Source: JALONH01 sp046329235 (GTDB lineage: Bacteria; Bacteroidota; Bacteroidia; Cytophagales; Cytophagaceae). Taken from it: DNA of 64,000 nucleotides. Below the pieces are notes generated by a model. It saw only the letters and a program-made list of their open reading frames with translations, was not told the DNA's origin and did not search any database. The stretch lies in contig JAXLVA010000001.1 of assembly GCA_046329235.1 (NCBI GenBank), positions 1,178,001 through 1,242,000 on the forward strand, in the 5' to 3' direction. The position numbers and the translations under genes were made by a program. Every line of letters begins with the position of its first letter. The first letter of the stretch is position 1. Below are positions 60,810 through 64,000 of this stretch, in pieces.

Positions 60810-62105
60810 ATGAATGTTATCATTGGTGCAGGTATTTCCGGATTGACATTAGCCTATGAACTTGAAAAACAAGGCAAACCATATTTGTTAATTGAATCAA
60901 CTTCTAAAGTCGGTGGAAGTATAGATTCTCAATCTATTGGACCTTACCTGTTAGAATTAGGACCTAATTCTATTCTAGTTAATGCTGAACTAGAATCTTT
61001 TTTTCAAGAATTAGACTTAATGAATGATTTCGTCGAAGCAAGTTCAGCCAACAAAAATCGGTACATCTACAAGAATAACAAAATCAAAAAAGCCCCTTCC
61101 GGTCCATTACAATTATTCTTTGGCAACTTCTTATCATTCAATAGCAAAAATGCCATATTAAAAGACTTATTTCAAAAAAAATCATTCACCCTCACAAATG
61201 AATCAGTAAATCATTTTGTATCCTCACACTTTACTAATGAAGTAGCTGATTATTTGGCTGCACCTTTCATTGCAGGCATTTATGCAGGTGACTCTAAAGA
61301 TATTGTCATGGAATCGGTTTTTCCTAGCCTATACCACACGTATCAAAATAATGGCAGTGTTATTAAATCGGCAATCAAATCAGGTACTGGCAGAAAGAAA
61401 ACCGGAAGTTTTAAAGGTGGGCTTACTACTTTGACCAAAAGATTACATAGTAAATTAAAAAATATAAAACAGGGTACCGTTAAGTCGTTACAAAAAGTAA
61501 ACAATGAGTGGAATGTAGAACTTAGTAACAATGAAATAATAACAGCCCAAACCGTCACTATCTGTACTCCCACCTTCGCTGCTTCAGATATACTCCGATC
61601 AAGTTACCCAAATATTTCAGAATCATTAGATCAAGTAAAATACGCAGGGGTAATAGGTATGTATTATTCTTTTAAAAAGAAAGACATCCAATTGAATACA
61701 GACGGATTTGGAGTTCTATTTCCTCCTATTGAAAAACAGTGGATTTCTGGAACCATATGGAATTCATGTATATTTAAAGACCGTGCTCCTAGTGAAGAAT
61801 TTATATGCACTTCTTTTATTAGTGATATAATTCAAAAAGACTTATGGAACATGAAAGAAGAAGAGATATTTGAGCGAACTCTTAAACAACTTCAACGTGA
61901 TTTGCAAACTAATCAAAATCCTGTTTTTTCATTCTTAAAAAAGTGGAAAAAAGGGATACCTCAATATACAATTGAATTAAAACAAGCCGTTGAGAAAGTA
62001 AAATCACTTGAAAAAGATCAAATATACTTTTGTGCTAATTGGGTAAACGGCATAGCTTTACCCACATGTATAGAAAATGCTCGTCAATTAAGTACGATAC
62101 TTTAA
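60810..62105 (+). CDS. hemG: Protoporphyrinogen oxidase, FAD type
   Basis: A 431-residue flavoprotein that oxidises protoporphyrinogen IX to protoporphyrin IX in haem synthesis. The Rossmann FAD motif opens the protein (NVIIGAGISGLTLAYELE), with ESTSKVGGSIDSQ as the second half. The middle has PFIAGIYAGDSKDIVMESVF, the G-x-Y-A-G-D block typical of PPO. The C-terminal FAD-contact region is FCANWVNGIALPTCIENAR. It is slightly short versus the usual about 450-470. Other hem genes are not in the window. The glycosyltransferase gene follows after 21 nt. Confidence 0.88.
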   Translation: MNVIIGAGISGLTLAYELEKQGKPYLLIESTSKVGGSIDSQSIGPYLLELGPNSILVNAELESFFQELDLMNDFVEASSANKNRYIYKNNKIKKAPSGPLQLFFGNFLSFNSKNAILKDLFQKKSFTLTNESVNHFVSSHFTNEVADYLAAPFIAGIYAGDSKDIVMESVFPSLYHTYQNNGSVIKSAIKSGTGRKKTGSFKGGLTTLTKRLHSKLKNIKQGTVKSLQKVNNEWNVELSNNEIITAQTVTICTPTFAASDILRSSYPNISESLDQVKYAGVIGMYYSFKKKDIQLNTDGFGVLFPPIEKQWISGTIWNSCIFKDRAPSEEFICTSFISDIIQKDLWNMKEEEIFERTLKQLQRDLQTNQNPVFSFLKKWKKGIPQYTIELKQAVEKVKSLEKDQIYFCANWVNGIALPTCIENARQLSTIL

Positions 62106-62126
62106 AAAAGAATATTATTTTTGTAT

Positions 62127-62855
62127 ATGTCCAAAAATCTGGTTGTAGTACCCACATACAATGAAATAGAAAACATAGAAGCTTTAGTGCGAAAAGTTAT
62201 GTCGCTAGAGCCTTCTTTTGACCTATTAATCATTGAGGATAATTCACCGGACGGAACAGCTGATAAAGTAAAAGAACTTCAAACCATTTTTACCGGTCGT
62301 TTACACATGATTCAACGCACGGGTAAACTTGGATTAGGAACTGCCTATATCGAGGGCTTTAAATTCGGCATTCTTCATCAATACGATTATATCTGTGAGA
62401 TGGATGCTGATTTCTCTCATAACCCGGATGATCTAATTCGACTACTAAATACCTGCTTACAAGAAGGTGCAGATGTAGCCATCGGCAGTAGATATATACA
62501 CGGAGTTACTGTAGTAAACTGGCCTATAGGACGTGTTTTAATGTCTTACTTTGCTAGCAGATACGTTCGCTTTGTGACAGGCATTCCTGTAGAAGATACA
62601 ACAGCCGGTTTTAAGTGCTATAGTAGAAAAGTATTGGAGAAAATTCCTTTTGACACTATTAAGTTTGCCGGTTATGCCTTCCAGATACAAATGAAGTTTT
62701 TATGTTGGAAGTACGGATTTATATTAAAAGAAGTCCCTATCATTTTTATTGATCGAGTTAATGGCACATCTAAGATGTCTACGAATATTTTCAAAGAAGC
62801 AATTTTTGGTGTATTAACAATGAAGTTCAAAAGTCTATTTCAGACTTTTCATTAA
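62127..62855 (+). CDS. Polyprenol monophosphomannose synthase-like glycosyltransferase (GT2)
   Basis: The ATG at 62127 gives 242 residues (a TTG 6 nt upstream is less likely). GT2 motifs are VVVPTYNEIENIEALV, IIEDNSPDGTADKV, the D-x-D-type EMDADFSHNPDDL and GSRYIHGVTVVNWP, followed by DTTAGFKCYSRKVLEKI; this is the DPM1 subgroup pattern. It would transfer mannose (or glucose) from GDP- or UDP-sugar to a polyprenyl phosphate at the inner membrane. There is no C-terminal membrane domain, as in human DPM1. It overlaps the permease gene by 4 nt tail to tail. Confidence 0.88.
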   Translation: MSKNLVVVPTYNEIENIEALVRKVMSLEPSFDLLIIEDNSPDGTADKVKELQTIFTGRLHMIQRTGKLGLGTAYIEGFKFGILHQYDYICEMDADFSHNPDDLIRLLNTCLQEGADVAIGSRYIHGVTVVNWPIGRVLMSYFASRYVRFVTGIPVEDTTAGFKCYSRKVLEKIPFDTIKFAGYAFQIQMKFLCWKYGFILKEVPIIFIDRVNGTSKMSTNIFKEAIFGVLTMKFKSLFQTFH

Positions 62856-64000
62856 TTAAATTTTATTGACTTCACCGGAGTTAATCTGGTAATAAAGAAG
62901 GTTGGCAAGAATGTTATTAGTAATAATAATACAAAAAATCCTGCTACAATAATCCCTAAAGGAACCCAAGGAAACTCAATAGGAACGGTATTCATATAAT
63001 AATTTTCAGCATTTAATGGGATAAATTGAAATTCCATTTGTAACCAACAGAATAATAACCCGGCTCCTACCCCTGCCAACATTCCTTTTAGAATAATCTC
63101 CAGTCCATTCAAAATAAAAATCCATCGGATTTCTGAAGAGTACATCCCAAGGGCTTTAAACAACCCTACCATTGGTGTGCGCTCTAATATCATAACTATA
63201 AGTGTTGCTGAAATTACAAATCCGGATACCATGAATAATAAAACTAAAAACACCGTAACATTTCTATTTAATATATCCAACCAATCAAACAATTGCAGAT
63301 ACTTGTCAGTTACCGTTTGCAATTGCATATCATAATCCATGCTATTATACACATCATTGCTAAGTGAATCGATTCGATTAAAATCAGTCAAATAAATTTC
63401 TAAAGCTCCTATTTCATAAGGCTTCCAAGCATTCAATTGTTGTAATAACTTCAAATCTCCCAATACAAAATATTCATCCAGTTCTTCCAGTCCAGTTTCA
63501 TATATCCCACCTATAACTACTTTTCTAAATCTAGGAGGATTTTGAACAAAATATAACAATAGAGAATCCCCCACTTTTATCTGAAGTTTATCCGCCATTT
63601 TCTGACTTATAACAATATTTTTAGAGATAACGCTATCTTCAAAATGAGGGAATGCTCCTTGTTTAATATTACTCTTAAACTCAGTCTGTTCATATTCTGC
63701 CCTAACACCTTTAAAAATTATACCATGTACATCCTCTTTGGTTTTAAGTAATGCCGGTTTATGAGCCACTTCCTGCACATTAGCCACATTGGTATTATTC
63801 ATTAAGTATTTATAAAAGAAGCTCTTTTTATCCATGAAAAAAGGAGCTTCTTCATAGGACTTTTGTGCATCATATTTATTGATGATAATATGAGCACTAA
63901 AGCTAAATATCTTTTTCTTAATAGATGATTTAAAGCCCTGAAGCACACAAAGGGAAATAATAGCTAAGAAGAAGGATAGAAAAATGACTATTATCGCTAT
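62852..64000 (-). CDS. FtsX-like ABC transporter permease, LolC/LolE type (5' end outside window)
   Basis: The frame is open to the window edge; about 382 residues are visible and the first about 20 or so are missing. The visible start IAIIVIFLSFFLAIISLCVL is the end of the first membrane helix, followed by QGFKSSIKKKIFSFSAHIII. A large periplasmic MacB-PCD-like domain (about 40-230) and three C-terminal helices (about 232-262, 275-305 and 335-365) follow, with LERTPMVGLFKALGMYSSEI, the coupling motif of FtsX permeases. LolCE proteins release lipoproteins to the outer membrane. The ATPase LolD gene is not visible. Confidence 0.88.
   Translation of the reverse strand: MAIIVIFLSFFLAIISLCVLQGFKSSIKKKIFSFSAHIIINKYDAQKSYEEAPFFMDKKSFFYKYLMNNTNVANVQEVAHKPALLKTKEDVHGIIFKGVRAEYEQTEFKSNIKQGAFPHFEDSVISKNIVISQKMADKLQIKVGDSLLLYFVQNPPRFRKVVIGGIYETGLEELDEYFVLGDLKLLQQLNAWKPYEIGALEIYLTDFNRIDSLSNDVYNSMDYDMQLQTVTDKYLQLFDWLDILNRNVTVFLVLLFMVSGFVISATLIVMILERTPMVGLFKALGMYSSEIRWIFILNGLEIILKGMLAGVGAGLLFCWLQMEFQFIPLNAENYYMNTVPIEFPWVPLGIIVAGFFVLLLLITFLPTFFITRLTPVKSIKFN

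Overview
The window is a stretch of AT-rich Bacteroidota chromosome, running off at both ends inside genes on the minus strand. The assignment rests on several lineage marks: type IX secretion (T9SS) C-terminal sorting domains on a DUF4465 protein, a subtilase and an FG-GAP protein; SusC-like TonB receptors with an N-terminal carboxypeptidase-regulatory-like domain; DUF5686, DUF4159, DUF3575, DUF5074 and DUF4465 families; a eukaryote-like GT3 glycogen synthase; mostly weak Shine-Dalgarno sequences; and a TAnnTTTG-type -7 element. I cannot place it below phylum with confidence (Chitinophagales- or Sphingobacteriales-like is a guess). No rRNA, tRNA, CRISPR array or recognisable transposase or integrase gene was seen.

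Layout. 1-11.8 kb: partial DUF5686 protein, PH-like protein, topoisomerase IV (parC, parE) with a lipoprotein gene on the opposite strand between them, cyclophilin, small membrane protein, WG-repeat protein, fused SpmA/SpmB-like GATE protein. 12.5-17.3 kb: a vitamin B12 uptake operon under a cobalamin riboswitch: BtuB-like receptor, T9SS-exported DUF4465 protein and DUF5074 beta-propeller (BtuG-like) lipoprotein, all overlapping. 17.3-22.2 kb: a TonB receptor, sensor kinase and response regulator in overlapping frames. 22.2-29.6 kb: rpe, subtilase, lipoprotein and mnmA on minus; a TrpF-like pseudoenzyme, a PfkB kinase and a POT transporter on plus.

29.6-37.2 kb is an accessory island, visibly richer in A+T, with short orphan genes for exported proteins, gene fragments, a MORN-repeat protein and a large FG-GAP T9SS protein. 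It carries five copies of a dispersed hairpin repeat about 60-70 nt long. The stems vary between copies but keep pairing, and coding fragments abut the repeat ends, including a bare T9SS sorting domain. It also holds a 24-bp perfect inverted repeat. This is the least explained part of the window.

37.3-64 kb is mostly housekeeping: an unrecognised EF-hand membrane protein, a REP-like palindrome pair, DEAD-box helicase, rsmE, DUF4159, desaturase, smc, ACP phosphodiesterase, hslV (no hslU nearby), fabF, PD40 protein, nhaA, GT3 glycogen synthase, phosphoesterase, glutathione peroxidase, argS, arginine decarboxylase, HAD phosphatase, protoporphyrinogen oxidase, dolichol-phosphate-mannose-synthase-like glycosyltransferase and a partial LolC/E-like permease. 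Genes are tightly packed; several convergent pairs overlap at their 3' ends, and hairpin terminators are short and often shared by both strands.
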